A stretch of DNA of 64,000 nt from Flavobacterium profundi (GTDB lineage: Bacteria; Bacteroidota; Bacteroidia; Flavobacteriales; Flavobacteriaceae): NCBI RefSeq assembly GCF_006491645.1, contig NZ_VDCZ01000007.1:131015-195014 (forward strand), written 5' to 3'. Of the stretch, positions 16,644-24,941 are shown one piece after another (the stretch's first letter is position 1; every line of letters begins with the position of its first letter). The translations under genes and the position numbers were made by a program. The notes beneath the pieces are model-generated. The model made no database searches, was not told the origin of the DNA, and saw only the letters and a list, made by a program, of their open reading frames with translations.

Positions 16644-17697
16644 TTGTATGGTTCTTAATTATTGCTTTTGCGATTGAGGCAGCATATTTTGGTGGAACAG
16701 CATTTCCAATCATTCTAGCTGCATTAGCAATACTGGTTGCTTTAAATTTATAGTTTTTGGGAAAGGTTTGTAAAACCGCTCCTTCACGTATGGATATTGC
16801 TCTATTCTCTTCAGGATGCGCAAATCTACCGTTTGAAATACTAAAAAACTTTGTTGTTATAGTAGGGGATGGTCTGTGCCACCACATTCTACCATAAGTA
16901 TCTTTAAAATTTGTTATATCGTTTTTATGGCAATCAGGTGCTAAATTTTCATCATGTGCATACGACATTCTAGAACCACCGTCTTTTTCAGTAAGGTTTA
17001 ATCTATCAATGTTTATTTGTTTCAATCCAGCTACTGTATGCATAAAATCGGTTTCGTCTTTATGACCTGCCTCTACTTTTGGAAAACCATTATGTTCCCC
17101 TATGGTATCAAAAACTGTTTTAATTTTTCCTTTGTATTTTATAGGTTCGAGTACATTGCTATTAACTCTATTGGCAATTAAAGTTAATCTTCTTCTACTT
17201 TGTGGTACACCATATTCCATTACATTATGTATACCATGATGCACTTTGTAACCGTTACTTTCTAACCACAATATGAAATCTTCAAGTCCGCTTTCTTCTT
17301 TTTTTCTAATTACACCTGGTACATTTTCAACTACAACATAACCAGGATTAAAATATTCAACAAAACGTCTAAATTCAATTAATAAACTTTTGGATTCGGA
17401 AGATTTATTTCTATCCGTGTTTATGATGCTCCAATATTGGCAAGGGCTACAGCCTATAAGAATGAGATTGTCGTCGTTTTTTTGTAAATTTAATTGTTTT
17501 TGAAGTTCTTCTTCTTGGTAGTTGAATACATTAGCATGAATGAATTCTGCTCCTTTTATATTGGCTTCGTAAGTATCTTTACAAGTAATATCATAGTCAA
17601 TACCAGCTAGGATTTTAATACCAGCATTCGCCATACCTGAACTCATACCGCCACCTGAACAGAAAAAATCTACAGCTTTTAATTGTTTGTTTGTCAT
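16633..17697 (-). CDS. DNA (cytosine-5) methyltransferase
   Basis: A 354-residue C5 methylase transferring methyl from S-adenosylmethionine to cytosine. Motif I DFFCSGGGMSSGM (10-22) binds SAM; motif IV GCSPCQYW contains the catalytic Cys86; motif VI is VVENVPGV; motif VIII SRRRLTLIANR; the target-recognition region follows; the C-terminal motifs are AVLQTFPKNY and MIGNAVPP. The recognition site cannot be read. It is first in a three-gene operon with the dual-ATPase and receiver-like genes (11-base overlap). It probably protects host DNA, with the nucleases coming either from this operon or from the convergent HNH/DUF6602-like pair. A candidate promoter TATTTTTG lies at 17726-17733. Confidence 0.95.
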   Translation of the reverse strand: MTNKQLKAVDFFCSGGGMSSGMANAGIKILAGIDYDITCKDTYEANIKGAEFIHANVFNYQEEELQKQLNLQKNDDNLILIGCSPCQYWSIINTDRNKSSESKSLLIEFRRFVEYFNPGYVVVENVPGVIRKKEESGLEDFILWLESNGYKVHHGIHNVMEYGVPQSRRRLTLIANRVNSNVLEPIKYKGKIKTVFDTIGEHNGFPKVEAGHKDETDFMHTVAGLKQINIDRLNLTEKDGGSRMSYAHDENLAPDCHKNDITNFKDTYGRMWWHRPSPTITTKFFSISNGRFAHPEENRAISIREGAVLQTFPKNYKFKATSIANAARMIGNAVPPKYAASIAKAIIKNHTNAI

Positions 17698-17725
17698 GTA
17701 TAATAATGAAGAAAATAATTATGTT

Positions 17726-17733
17726 CAAAAATA
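17726..17733 (-). promoter_or_regulatory. Candidate -7 promoter box for the methyltransferase operon
   Basis: Minus-strand TATTTTTG matches TAnnTTTG, 28 bases before the methyltransferase ATG. No clear -33 TTG at the consensus spacing. Confidence 0.4.
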
Positions 17734-17876
17734 AATAATTTAATTGAATAATAATATTTTCAGCTCTGAATAAGAATATAACTAATTACAAGTTAGTAAT
17801 TTTATTTATAATTGGTAATAATTTTCAAAAAAAGTATAACTCTCCCACGCAAAACTACCTACACCCACCGTACTAG

Positions 17877-17898
17877 TACCCCATTTCTTTTTGGGGTA
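17877..17898. promoter_or_regulatory. Inverted repeat upstream of the 175-residue gene, possible operator
   Basis: TACCCCA (17877-17883) and TGGGGTA (17892-17898) form a 7-bp inverted repeat around 8 T/C-rich bases. It ends 32 bases before the candidate -7 box at 17931. It lies in the 309-base gap between the methyltransferase and the next gene, which is otherwise AT-rich with no coding sequence seen. Confidence 0.4.
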
Positions 17899-17930
17899 GA
17901 GGAGCGTTACTTTTTTTAGAACTGTCCCTT

Positions 17931-17938
17931 TAGCTTTG
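17931..17938 (+). promoter_or_regulatory. Candidate -7 promoter box for the 175-residue gene
   Basis: TAGCTTTG fits TAnnTTTG. It leaves a leader of about 65 bases before the ATG at 18007. Confidence 0.5.
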
Positions 17939-18006
17939 TAGTCACATTTAAAAAACTTAGAAGGATACTAAGTGTAAGGAATAATTCAACTAAAACAAAT
18001 AACATC

Positions 18007-18534
18007 ATGAGTACAACAGATCCAAAAATTATTGAAGAACAATTTGAACAAAGTAAAAAAGACTTTAAAGCCACTTTAGACAGTCAGTTAGCAACCTTAA
18101 AAGAAATGGGAATGGCAGTGGCCGAACCTTCACTTGCTTATGACGAAGCGCCTATGATGCGCAGAGCCGCTAGCGGTACTTCCGAACAAATATCGGCTAC
18201 GGTACATTGGTGGGGCGTGGATATTGTAATGAACAACAAACTGACAGAAGATATCATTTCTGGTATAACAGGAACTGGAGCAGTGGGTGGACTTATTGCG
18301 TCTGCTTTAGGTGCAGCGGGTGTAGTTACAGGTGGTATTGCAACGGTAATTGGAGCTGGTATTGCTGCTGTCGTAGCGATAAAAATAGCGCAAATTAAAA
18401 TAACGAATAATGGAAACGGGGTGCATTGGCCGATTACTTGGGTACAATGGGCAGCTTTATTGGCGGCGGTTCCTGGAGGACCAGCTGCAATTTTAGCGGC
18501 AGGTGCTTTGTTTTTACATCCCATACGTAACTAA
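18007..18534 (+). CDS. Ala/Gly-rich protein with membrane-inserting segments, function unknown
   Basis: A 175-residue protein without a signal peptide. Residues 1-75 are polar and charged. From about 80 to 125 comes a long Gly/Ala/Val/Ile segment (IISGITGTGAVGGLIASALG and on to AAVVAIKIAQIKI), long enough for two hydrophobic hairpin helices. After a polar linker (NNGNGVHWPI), residues 144-170 form a further hydrophobic Trp/Ala/Leu segment. This layout recalls pore-forming peptides, bacteriocins or holins, but I recognise no family. It has its own promoter-like box and a strong terminator, so it is transcribed apart from the contractile-injection genes starting 220 bases downstream. It could be a lysis or release factor, a cargo, or unrelated. 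Confidence 0.65.
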   Translation: MSTTDPKIIEEQFEQSKKDFKATLDSQLATLKEMGMAVAEPSLAYDEAPMMRRAASGTSEQISATVHWWGVDIVMNNKLTEDIISGITGTGAVGGLIASALGAAGVVTGGIATVIGAGIAAVVAIKIAQIKITNNGNGVHWPITWVQWAALLAAVPGGPAAILAAGALFLHPIRN

Positions 18535-18555
18535 GCGATGTAATAATTCAATACT

Positions 18556-18582
18556 AAAAGGAGTGTATCATGCACTCCTTTT
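18556..18582 (+). terminator. Strong rho-independent terminator
   Basis: AAAAGGAGTG (18556-18565) pairs perfectly with CACTCCTTTT (18573-18582), loop of 7. It separates the 175-residue gene from the injection-system operon. Confidence 0.85.
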
Positions 18583-18600
18583 GTGTTTCTACTTTTCTAC

Positions 18601-18637
18601 AGGAAAAATCCCCTATTTAAAATAGGAAAAATCCCCT
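18601..18637. promoter_or_regulatory. Two identical 14-bp direct repeats upstream of the contractile injection operon
   Basis: AGGAAAAATCCCCT occurs at 18601-18614 and again at 18624-18637, a 23-bp period, about 115 bases before the first injection-system gene. Each copy contains the partial dyad GGAAAAATCC. The placement and exact repetition suggest binding of a regulator to one face of the DNA. Which regulator is unknown. Confidence 0.55.
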
Positions 18638-18752
18638 TACAATTCTAGTGTAAGTCCTTGGAAGCGTTTGACTATTTGTTGGTTAATTTGTGTATTCTAT
18701 TTCAGTACTTGGCGGTTCATAAGAAATAGGATACCAAAAAAACAAAACAAGC

Positions 18753-19412
18753 ATGGACTTAAAAGTTGTAATTGAGCAATTAAGTAAATTAATTGATCCT
18801 TCTCAAACCGTTATCGACATTACCAACATTGCCACTTTAAATGATGGTGATGATTTTTTGGAATCGAAGTCTCCCATTGTTTTATCTATCGTGAATATTG
18901 AAGAAGATAAAACTCAAAAAAACCAATCGGTTTACCTACGAAATACGGTGGATGAAACTTCCATTTCACGCTATACACAACCTACGCAACATTTGATTAT
19001 TTCCCTCTTATTCAGTTCCTATAATACAGATTTATCCAAATACTTAGACGGTATTGATAAACTGAAAAATATCATCCATTATTTTCAATTGAATAAATCT
19101 TTCTTTTACAAAAACGATCATTCAGAAATGATTGACTATGCGACTTTCTCAGCCAAAACAGACGTGGAAAAGGAAGATTACGAAAAAGTAACCACAGAAT
19201 TTGTGAGCTTGTCTATGGAACAATTGAACCAAATGTGGTCGTATTTGGGGTCTAAATACATGCCGTCTGCTTTATACAAAATGAGATTGTGTACCATCCA
19301 AAATACCCCAACAGTTAGCGAAAAAGTAGTGAAAAAGATTGGTATTGCGCTTTGGGAAAACAATCCGCATAATCCTATAGGACAATTAGAGTCGAACGAA
19401 TTTGAAAGTTAA
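18753..19412 (+). CDS. eCIS terminal cap protein, Pvc16/DUF4255 family
   Basis: A 219-residue protein, first gene of the contractile injection operon. The start MDLKVVIEQLSKLIDPS, the central LVLxSIVNIEED-like strand (SPIVLSIVNIEEDKTQKN), and QHLIISLLFSSYNTDLSKYLDGIDKLKNIIHYFQ are the pattern of DUF4255 proteins. In PVC and related particles this family (Pvc16) caps the distal end of the sheath-tube and ends tail growth. C-terminal QLNQMWSYLGSKYMPSALYKMRL is also typical. It is followed 34 bases later by the sheath gene. The function is taken from the family; nothing unusual is seen. Confidence 0.88.
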   Translation: MDLKVVIEQLSKLIDPSQTVIDITNIATLNDGDDFLESKSPIVLSIVNIEEDKTQKNQSVYLRNTVDETSISRYTQPTQHLIISLLFSSYNTDLSKYLDGIDKLKNIIHYFQLNKSFFYKNDHSEMIDYATFSAKTDVEKEDYEKVTTEFVSLSMEQLNQMWSYLGSKYMPSALYKMRLCTIQNTPTVSEKVVKKIGIALWENNPHNPIGQLESNEFES

Positions 19413-19446
19413 AAAAAAGACAATATAAACAATAAATAAAAATGTC

Positions 19447-21363
19447 ATGAATGTAAGTTCTCTTAAAACACCGGGAGTGTATATCAATGAAATTGATGCA
19501 TTTCCTCCTTCGGTTGCGCAAGTTGCAACTGCTATTCCCGCTTTTGTAGGATATACCGAAAAAGGACCTACGGTTCCTACTCGAATTACTTCCTTTATGG
19601 AGTTTGAACAAACTTTTGGTGGAGCTCCTGCTCCTAAAGCCATAACGGTTGAGTTAGACGGTAATTTAATGCCTACTGACAATTGTAGTGTTGAAGAAAG
19701 TAAATTTAAATTATACAATAGTTTGCGTTTGTTTTATAGCAATGGTGGAGGCGTTTGCTATATCGTTTCTATTGGCGATTATTCAGCAGCTGTAAACAAT
19801 GATGCTGATTTTGTAACAGGGTTGAATTTATTGAGAAAGTTTGACGAACCTACGTTATTATTATTTCCAGATGCGATTAACTTAACTGCGGAAAAATTAG
19901 GTTTGGTACAACAACAAGCCTTATTACAATGTGCAGATTTAATGGATCGCTTTACCGTGATGGATGTAAAACAAGAAAGTGATTTAGTAACTGATAGTGC
20001 CAACTTTAGAGATCGTGTAGGGAACCAAAATCTAAAATATGGTGCTGCGTACTATCCGTATCTAAAAAGCGCTTTCCCGTATACGTATCGTTTTAGTGAT
20101 ATTAATGGTGTTGTAGGAGGTAAAGTGAATTTTAAAGGCATTTTTTCAACCAATACAACTGTTAAAAATAACATTGAAGAGTTTGAAAAAATTGCAACAG
20201 ATGTGGCTGCCTTACAATCGGCTTGGACACCTACTGAAGTGGCTGTACCAATTGATACCCATGCCAAGTTAAAAACCGCTACAGATGTATGTTGGACGTT
20301 ATTAAAAACCATTGGTAAACCAATTGCACCTACCTTAACCAGTACAAAATTACCAGCAGTAGCACAAGATTTAGTGACCAATTTCTTAAAGAAATATGCA
20401 CAAGATTTAGTAGACTTTAAAAAAGCCTATGAAGTATTAAAAAAAGCAGATGGAACTACCGATGTAGATGATTTATCCGCTTTAGATAACGATACGGCTT
20501 TTAAAAGCGTTTGGGGAAATATTTCTGCCTATACAGAATCGGCTCCAAACCCGTATACCGATTTAATTAAAGTTGCAGTTCCTGCAGACGGGCCTATTCC
20601 TGCTCACGATGAGCCAGATTTTGGAAAAATACAATTGGCTATCCAAAAATTAAACGCGGCTATTATCAATGCAACGAATAATGTGTTGCAAAGTATGGAC
20701 GATTTCCTACTTTTTGAAGAAAACAATTTGGTTTCTCAAATTCCATTTTATGAGGCTATTGTTGCCAAATTATCACAATCCATGAATACCGTTCCTGCTT
20801 CTGGGGCTGTGGTTGGAATTTATGCACAAACCGATAATACAAGAGGTGTTTGGAAATCACCAGCAAATGTGAGTGTTAATGGAATTATTGGTTTAACGGA
20901 TGATGTAAACGATGCCGAACAACAAGACATGAACATTCATGAAACGGGTAAATCGATTAATGCGATTCGCAAATTCACAGGAAAAGGATTCTTAGTTTGG
21001 GGAGGTCGCACTTTGGCTGGTAATTCTAACGATTGGCGTTATGTTAACGTAAGAAGATTGGCAAACATGATTGAAGAATCGGTTAAAAAAGCGTGTATGC
21101 AATTTGTTTTTGAACCCAATGTAGCCTTAACCTGGGTAAGTGTTAAAGGGATGATAGATAACTATTTAACCACATTATGGAAAGATGGTGCTTTAGCAGG
21201 AGGAAAAGCAGAACATGCCTTTTTTGTAGCTGTTGGGTTAAAGGAAACCATGTCGGCTCAAGATATTTTAGAAGGAAGAATGATTGTAAAAATCGGTTAT
21301 GCTCCTTCAAGACCAGCAGAATTCATCATACTTGAATTCAAACAAATGCAACAAAAATCATAA
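19447..21363 (+). CDS. Contractile sheath protein
   Basis: A 638-residue phage-tail-sheath family protein that forms the contracting outer tube. The N-terminus (LKTPGVYINEIDAFPPSVAQVATAIPAFVGYTEKG, read in two parts) and the C-terminal domain (DNTRGVWKSPANVSVNGIIG, GFLVWGGRTLAG, WRYVNVRRLANMIEES) are classical. A variable insert of about 200 residues between them (about 230-430) probably forms an outward-facing domain. PVC/Afp clusters usually have three sheath paralogues; here there is only one, as in some other Bacteroidota systems. The 10-base spacing of a nearby alternative start (MNVSSLKTPG is used) is not a concern. It is followed by tube genes in the same operon. Confidence 0.95.
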   Translation: MNVSSLKTPGVYINEIDAFPPSVAQVATAIPAFVGYTEKGPTVPTRITSFMEFEQTFGGAPAPKAITVELDGNLMPTDNCSVEESKFKLYNSLRLFYSNGGGVCYIVSIGDYSAAVNNDADFVTGLNLLRKFDEPTLLLFPDAINLTAEKLGLVQQQALLQCADLMDRFTVMDVKQESDLVTDSANFRDRVGNQNLKYGAAYYPYLKSAFPYTYRFSDINGVVGGKVNFKGIFSTNTTVKNNIEEFEKIATDVAALQSAWTPTEVAVPIDTHAKLKTATDVCWTLLKTIGKPIAPTLTSTKLPAVAQDLVTNFLKKYAQDLVDFKKAYEVLKKADGTTDVDDLSALDNDTAFKSVWGNISAYTESAPNPYTDLIKVAVPADGPIPAHDEPDFGKIQLAIQKLNAAIINATNNVLQSMDDFLLFEENNLVSQIPFYEAIVAKLSQSMNTVPASGAVVGIYAQTDNTRGVWKSPANVSVNGIIGLTDDVNDAEQQDMNIHETGKSINAIRKFTGKGFLVWGGRTLAGNSNDWRYVNVRRLANMIEESVKKACMQFVFEPNVALTWVSVKGMIDNYLTTLWKDGALAGGKAEHAFFVAVGLKETMSAQDILEGRMIVKIGYAPSRPAEFIILEFKQMQQKS

Positions 21364-21394
21364 CGAAATTAGTAACAATTAAAAATATAGCGAT

Positions 21395-21835
21395 ATGCCT
21401 AATACAGATTTTCCGTTACCAAAGTTTCACTTCAGCGTAGTTTGGGGTGGTAGCAAAATAGCCTTTACAGAAGTTTCAGGCTTGAACAAAGAAATGGATG
21501 TTATTGAACACCGAGTGGGATCGAGTCCTAATTTTTTCAAAGAGAAAATGCCAGGTTTACAAAAACTAAGCAACATCACTTTAAAAAGAGGAGTTTTTGT
21601 AGGAGACAATGAATTTTATGAGTGGTACAATACGGTGGCTCAAAATACCGTAGAGAAAAGAACGATTACCATTTCTTTATTAGATGAAAATCAGGAACCA
21701 AGAGTGGTTTGGACGGTAAAGGATTGCTTTATAGTTTCTTTAAAATGTACCGATTTAAAATCGGATGCCAATGAAGCTGCGATTGATACGGTTGAGGTTG
21801 CCAATCATGGATTTACTGTTGAATATAAATCGTAA
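21395..21835 (+). CDS. Inner tube protein (gp19/Hcp-like), first paralogue
   Basis: A 146-residue phage tail tube family protein. The start FPLPKFHFSVVWGGSKIAFTEVSGL is the signature of Pvc1/Afp1-type tube subunits, followed by LKRGVFVGDNEFYEWYN and a closing EVANHGFTVEYKS. Hexameric rings of it stack to form the inner tube that is driven into the target. The gene starts 31 bases after the sheath gene and is followed by a second, divergent tube paralogue, matching the Pvc1/Pvc5 pair in which one forms the shaft and the other starts the tube at the baseplate. Confidence 0.93.
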   Translation: MPNTDFPLPKFHFSVVWGGSKIAFTEVSGLNKEMDVIEHRVGSSPNFFKEKMPGLQKLSNITLKRGVFVGDNEFYEWYNTVAQNTVEKRTITISLLDENQEPRVVWTVKDCFIVSLKCTDLKSDANEAAIDTVEVANHGFTVEYKS

Positions 21836-21840
21836 ACAAT

Positions 21841-22299
21841 ATGCCAAGTAACGATCCTATAGTAGGTTTTCACTTTTCTGTCATCTTTGAATTAGTACCT
21901 CAGTTTTCAATTGATACTAAATTCCAAAGTGTCAATGGATTAAAAGTTACTATGGAAACGGAATCCTATGCGGAAGGAGGTCAAAATAAGTTTAAGCACA
22001 ACTTTCCCGTTCGTTCAGGATATCAAGATTTGGTATTAAAAAGAGGATTAACGTCTGATTTATCAGGACTATCCATGTGGTGCAATCAAGCCTTAGAAGA
22101 TTTTATCTTTTACCCAGCCAATTTGGTAGTTTCTCTATTAAACGAGAATGGAAATCCCATTAAAGTTTGGTATGTATCTCATGCAATTCCAGTGAGTTAT
22201 GAATTTAGCGATTTGAATGCAGAAGAAAATAAAATAGTGATTGAAACGATTACACTGCGCTATAATTTTTATAAAGAATTACCCATCCCTAACTTTTAA
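21841..22299 (+). CDS. Inner tube protein, second paralogue (tube initiator type)
   Basis: A 152-residue tail tube homologue with start PIVGFHFSVIFELVPQFSIDTKFQSVNGL, then YQDLVLKRGLTSDLSGLSMWC and RYNFYKELPIPNF (each quoted only in part). It lies five bases after the first tube gene. By position and divergence it matches Pvc5-type proteins, which form the layer joining the tube to the spike hub. The two tube proteins share only the family pattern. Role inferred from synteny. Confidence 0.9.
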   Translation: MPSNDPIVGFHFSVIFELVPQFSIDTKFQSVNGLKVTMETESYAEGGQNKFKHNFPVRSGYQDLVLKRGLTSDLSGLSMWCNQALEDFIFYPANLVVSLLNENGNPIKVWYVSHAIPVSYEFSDLNAEENKIVIETITLRYNFYKELPIPNF

Positions 22300-22309
22300 T
22301 TGATACGAA

Positions 22310-22486
22310 ATGGCTATAGAAATCAAAGAGTTACGTATTAAAGTGACCGTTGTAGAAAATGAGGTGCATTCTTTTGCTTCAGAATCCAAGATGAATAGTC
22401 AGAAATGGCAAGAAATGAAATCGGCTATTGTGAAAGAATGTACTACTAAAGTATTGGAGAAAATTAAAGAAAGATCAGAAAGATGA
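22310..22486 (+). CDS. Small eCIS protein, DUF5908-like
   Basis: A 58-residue protein, MAIEIKELRIKVTVVENEV at the start and a charged helical C-terminus (TTKVLEKIKERSER). Short proteins starting MAIEIKEL-type are common between tube and LysM genes of Bacteroidota contractile systems, and I match it to DUF5908 from memory. It occupies the position of Pvc6. Its stop codon overlaps the next start (ATGA at 22483-22486), so translation is probably coupled. It is likely a structural plug or assembly helper; no function can be read from sequence. Confidence 0.8.
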   Translation: MAIEIKELRIKVTVVENEVHSFASESKMNSQKWQEMKSAIVKECTTKVLEKIKERSER

Positions 22487-23253
22487 TACAAGGTATATTA
22501 GGGATAATAGATAAAATGCGCATTGAGGTTTATCCGACCAAAGACTATTCGGAACCGGAGAAAACCATTTTTGTGCAGTTGAATCCAGAGAAATATTCCA
22601 AACGTCATAAGGTTGATTTTTGTGAAGGACAAGCCATAGGAACTTCTGGAGCGGATTTAAAATTCAATCGAATTGAAGGAGAAGAGGTAAATTTTGAATT
22701 CCTTTTTGATAGTTCCGGAATTGTACCACCTGGAAAGATTAAAGATGGCAATGGAGAAGCTTCTCTTTTAGATGCCGTTGGAGACTTTGCCAATGCTTTA
22801 AAACCAGCCATAGTAAATCCTTTTGGAGAAGTAGAAACCGTTGAAAAGGAAGTCGAAGGATTTAGAAGCTTACTGATGGATTACAATGGTACAACCCATC
22901 AAACGCCTTATTTGAAGTTGCTTTGGGGGAGTTATAGTTTGAATTGTCGAATAAAAAGCATGGACATCGATTATACGCTTTTTAGAAAAGACGGTCGCCC
23001 TATTCGTGCCAAAGTAAAATGTGTTTTTAAAGAGACAATTGACTTTAAAAAGATGGTGGAGAAAGAAAAGAAGAGTTCTCCAGACTTAACACATGAACGA
23101 ATGATGAAGATGAATGATAAACTCACGCTGATGTCTGAAGTTATTTATCAAAATAACACGTATTATATAGATGTAGCTAAGAATAACAAATTGTTGAGTT
23201 TCAGACAAGTGCCTGTAGGCCAAAAAATACAATTTCCACCCATTAAGAAATAA
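22483..23253 (+). CDS. eCIS tube-to-spike adaptor with LysM-type C-end (Pvc7 family)
   Basis: A 256-residue protein. The N-terminal part (MRIEVYPTKDYSEPEKTIF, VQLNPEKYSKRHKVDF, and GADLKFNRIEGEEVNFEFLFD) is the CIS tube/gp53-like fold. The C-terminal 50 residues (LTLMSEVIYQNNTYYIDVAKNNKL, cut here, then SFRQVPVGQKIQFPPIKK) are a LysM-like module, as in Pvc7/Afp7. In PVC particles this protein sits above the VgrG spike and joins it to the first tube ring. Overlapping start with the DUF5908-like gene and a 9-base gap to the spike gene support one operon. Confidence 0.9.
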   Translation: MIQGILGIIDKMRIEVYPTKDYSEPEKTIFVQLNPEKYSKRHKVDFCEGQAIGTSGADLKFNRIEGEEVNFEFLFDSSGIVPPGKIKDGNGEASLLDAVGDFANALKPAIVNPFGEVETVEKEVEGFRSLLMDYNGTTHQTPYLKLLWGSYSLNCRIKSMDIDYTLFRKDGRPIRAKVKCVFKETIDFKKMVEKEKKSSPDLTHERMMKMNDKLTLMSEVIYQNNTYYIDVAKNNKLLSFRQVPVGQKIQFPPIKK

Positions 23254-23262
23254 ATTATAGCA

Positions 23263-24939
23263 ATGCCGAATCCTTTTTTTCCATCAGATACCCTATTAAA
23301 GCTTGAATTTTTAATTAATAATAAAGATACAGGTTTGGATAGTCTTATGACTGAAGCTAAGGTACATTTTGAATTGAATAAAATTTCCTTTGCAAAGTTT
23401 ACATTCATTGGTTCACAAGAAAATTTGGAAGAAAATGAAACGTTGCCTTTAGATGTATTAACTCAAAGCCCAGATAAATCACCTTTAGAAATTGAAGTGA
23501 AAGTAAGTTTTGAAAACGAATCTAAAACCTTATTTAAAGGGATTATCAAAGCATTAGATAAGCAGTACGAAAACAATCAAATTGTAGCTAAAATAGAATG
23601 TAAAGATATTGCTTTTCGTTTGTCTCAATCCTCTAAAGAGCCAGAAAATAACAATCAAACCTTTGAAGACAAATTAACATTGTTTACCAAAGATTTAACG
23701 TTAAGCGATAATTTATTAGGTCAAGGTTGGGGAGAAGAATTCATTACACACAATACGTCAACTACACCTTGGGATTATTTGATTGGGTTTTTAGATTCTA
23801 TTGGAATGATGATTGCCTTACGCAATGCTACTTTTATGGCCATTGATATTACAAACCCCCCACCTGAGCCTATTTATATGGCTGAAAATGGTATTAATGT
23901 ATTTGCTTTTACAGGTAGGTTAGATGCTGAAAAGAGAAAGTCGGAAGTGACTATTGAAAGATGGGATGTGGAAAATCAAGAAACGGCTCGTGTAAGCGCT
24001 TCTCAAAGTACTTCTGAAAACACACATACCGTTCGTTTAAGTGAGACGGTTTTACAAGAAGGAACCTTACAACGAATTGCAGATACCATTATGGCGAAGA
24101 GTAATATTGCTTCCATCATGGGTAAGGTAACGACTTTTGGAAATCTTGTTGCCAAAGCTGGAGATTACATTAGTTTCAATAAGGTAAACCCTGAAATTGA
24201 TAATAAAGTTTTATTGATTACTCAAGAAGAACATACCATCGAAAATGGGTGTTGGCGAACCGAATATAGTTTTGGGCTAGAAAGTGAAAAAACATTTACA
24301 CAAAATACCAGTGCTGGAGTAAATAGCACGCATGCAGAAATTGGTCAATCCAATACGATTAATGGTTTACAAATAGGAATCGTTACCAAAATTGTAGAAG
24401 ATCCAAAAAATCAGTTTCGCATAAAAGTGCGCTTGCCACAAATTTCCGAAAGTGGTGAAGGGGTTTGGGCAAGATTGGCCACCATGAGTGCTTCTGACAA
24501 CATGGGTAGTTTTTTTATTCCTAGTGTGGATGATGAAGTAATTGTAGGTTGTTTAAACAATAATCCGGATACACCAATTATTCTTGGCAGTTTATACAGT
24601 AGTAAGAAACCAATGCCGTTTTCTATTACAGAAGATAATTTTATAAAGGGTTTTGTTACTAAAGAAGAGAATAAAATTGTTTTAGATGATGAAACCCATA
24701 CAATTGAATTAGTGACTAAAAATGGCAACTCCCTGAAAATTAGTGATGATTTAAAGGGGTTTGTCATTGAAGATGAAAACAAAAATAAAATTACCATGAA
24801 TGATCAAGGCATTTCAATTGAAAGTTGTAAAGATTTTAATGTAAAAGCTACAGGAAACATCAAAATTGAAGGCGTGAATGTCAATGCAGAAGGAAGTGGT
24901 AATATGGTTTTAAAAGGAGCTATGATTAATTTAAATTAA
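23263..24939 (+). CDS. Spike protein, VgrG/gp5-gp27-like (Pvc8 family)
   Basis: A 558-residue protein forming the trimeric puncturing hub. Residues 1-370 are the gp27-like double barrel (LETLPLDVLTQSPD and YENNQIVAKIECKDIAFRLS regions). An OB-fold follows near 375-460 (GIVTKIVEDPKNQFRIKVRL, GVWARLATMSASDNMGSFFI, PDTPIILGSLYSSKKPMPF). The C-terminus is a short repetitive beta needle ending in NAEGSGNMVLKGAMINLN. The adjacent PAAR gene supplies the tip. No effector domain is fused to the C-terminus. Confidence 0.95.
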   Translation: MPNPFFPSDTLLKLEFLINNKDTGLDSLMTEAKVHFELNKISFAKFTFIGSQENLEENETLPLDVLTQSPDKSPLEIEVKVSFENESKTLFKGIIKALDKQYENNQIVAKIECKDIAFRLSQSSKEPENNNQTFEDKLTLFTKDLTLSDNLLGQGWGEEFITHNTSTTPWDYLIGFLDSIGMMIALRNATFMAIDITNPPPEPIYMAENGINVFAFTGRLDAEKRKSEVTIERWDVENQETARVSASQSTSENTHTVRLSETVLQEGTLQRIADTIMAKSNIASIMGKVTTFGNLVAKAGDYISFNKVNPEIDNKVLLITQEEHTIENGCWRTEYSFGLESEKTFTQNTSAGVNSTHAEIGQSNTINGLQIGIVTKIVEDPKNQFRIKVRLPQISESGEGVWARLATMSASDNMGSFFIPSVDDEVIVGCLNNNPDTPIILGSLYSSKKPMPFSITEDNFIKGFVTKEENKIVLDDETHTIELVTKNGNSLKISDDLKGFVIEDENKNKITMNDQGISIESCKDFNVKATGNIKIEGVNVNAEGSGNMVLKGAMINLN

Positions 24940-24941
24940 CA

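Noticed and set aside
18138..18524. Minus-strand open frame opposite the 175-residue gene
   Set aside because: It mirrors the Gly/Ala-rich coding strand; low-complexity Ala/Pro composition is typical of a shadow frame.
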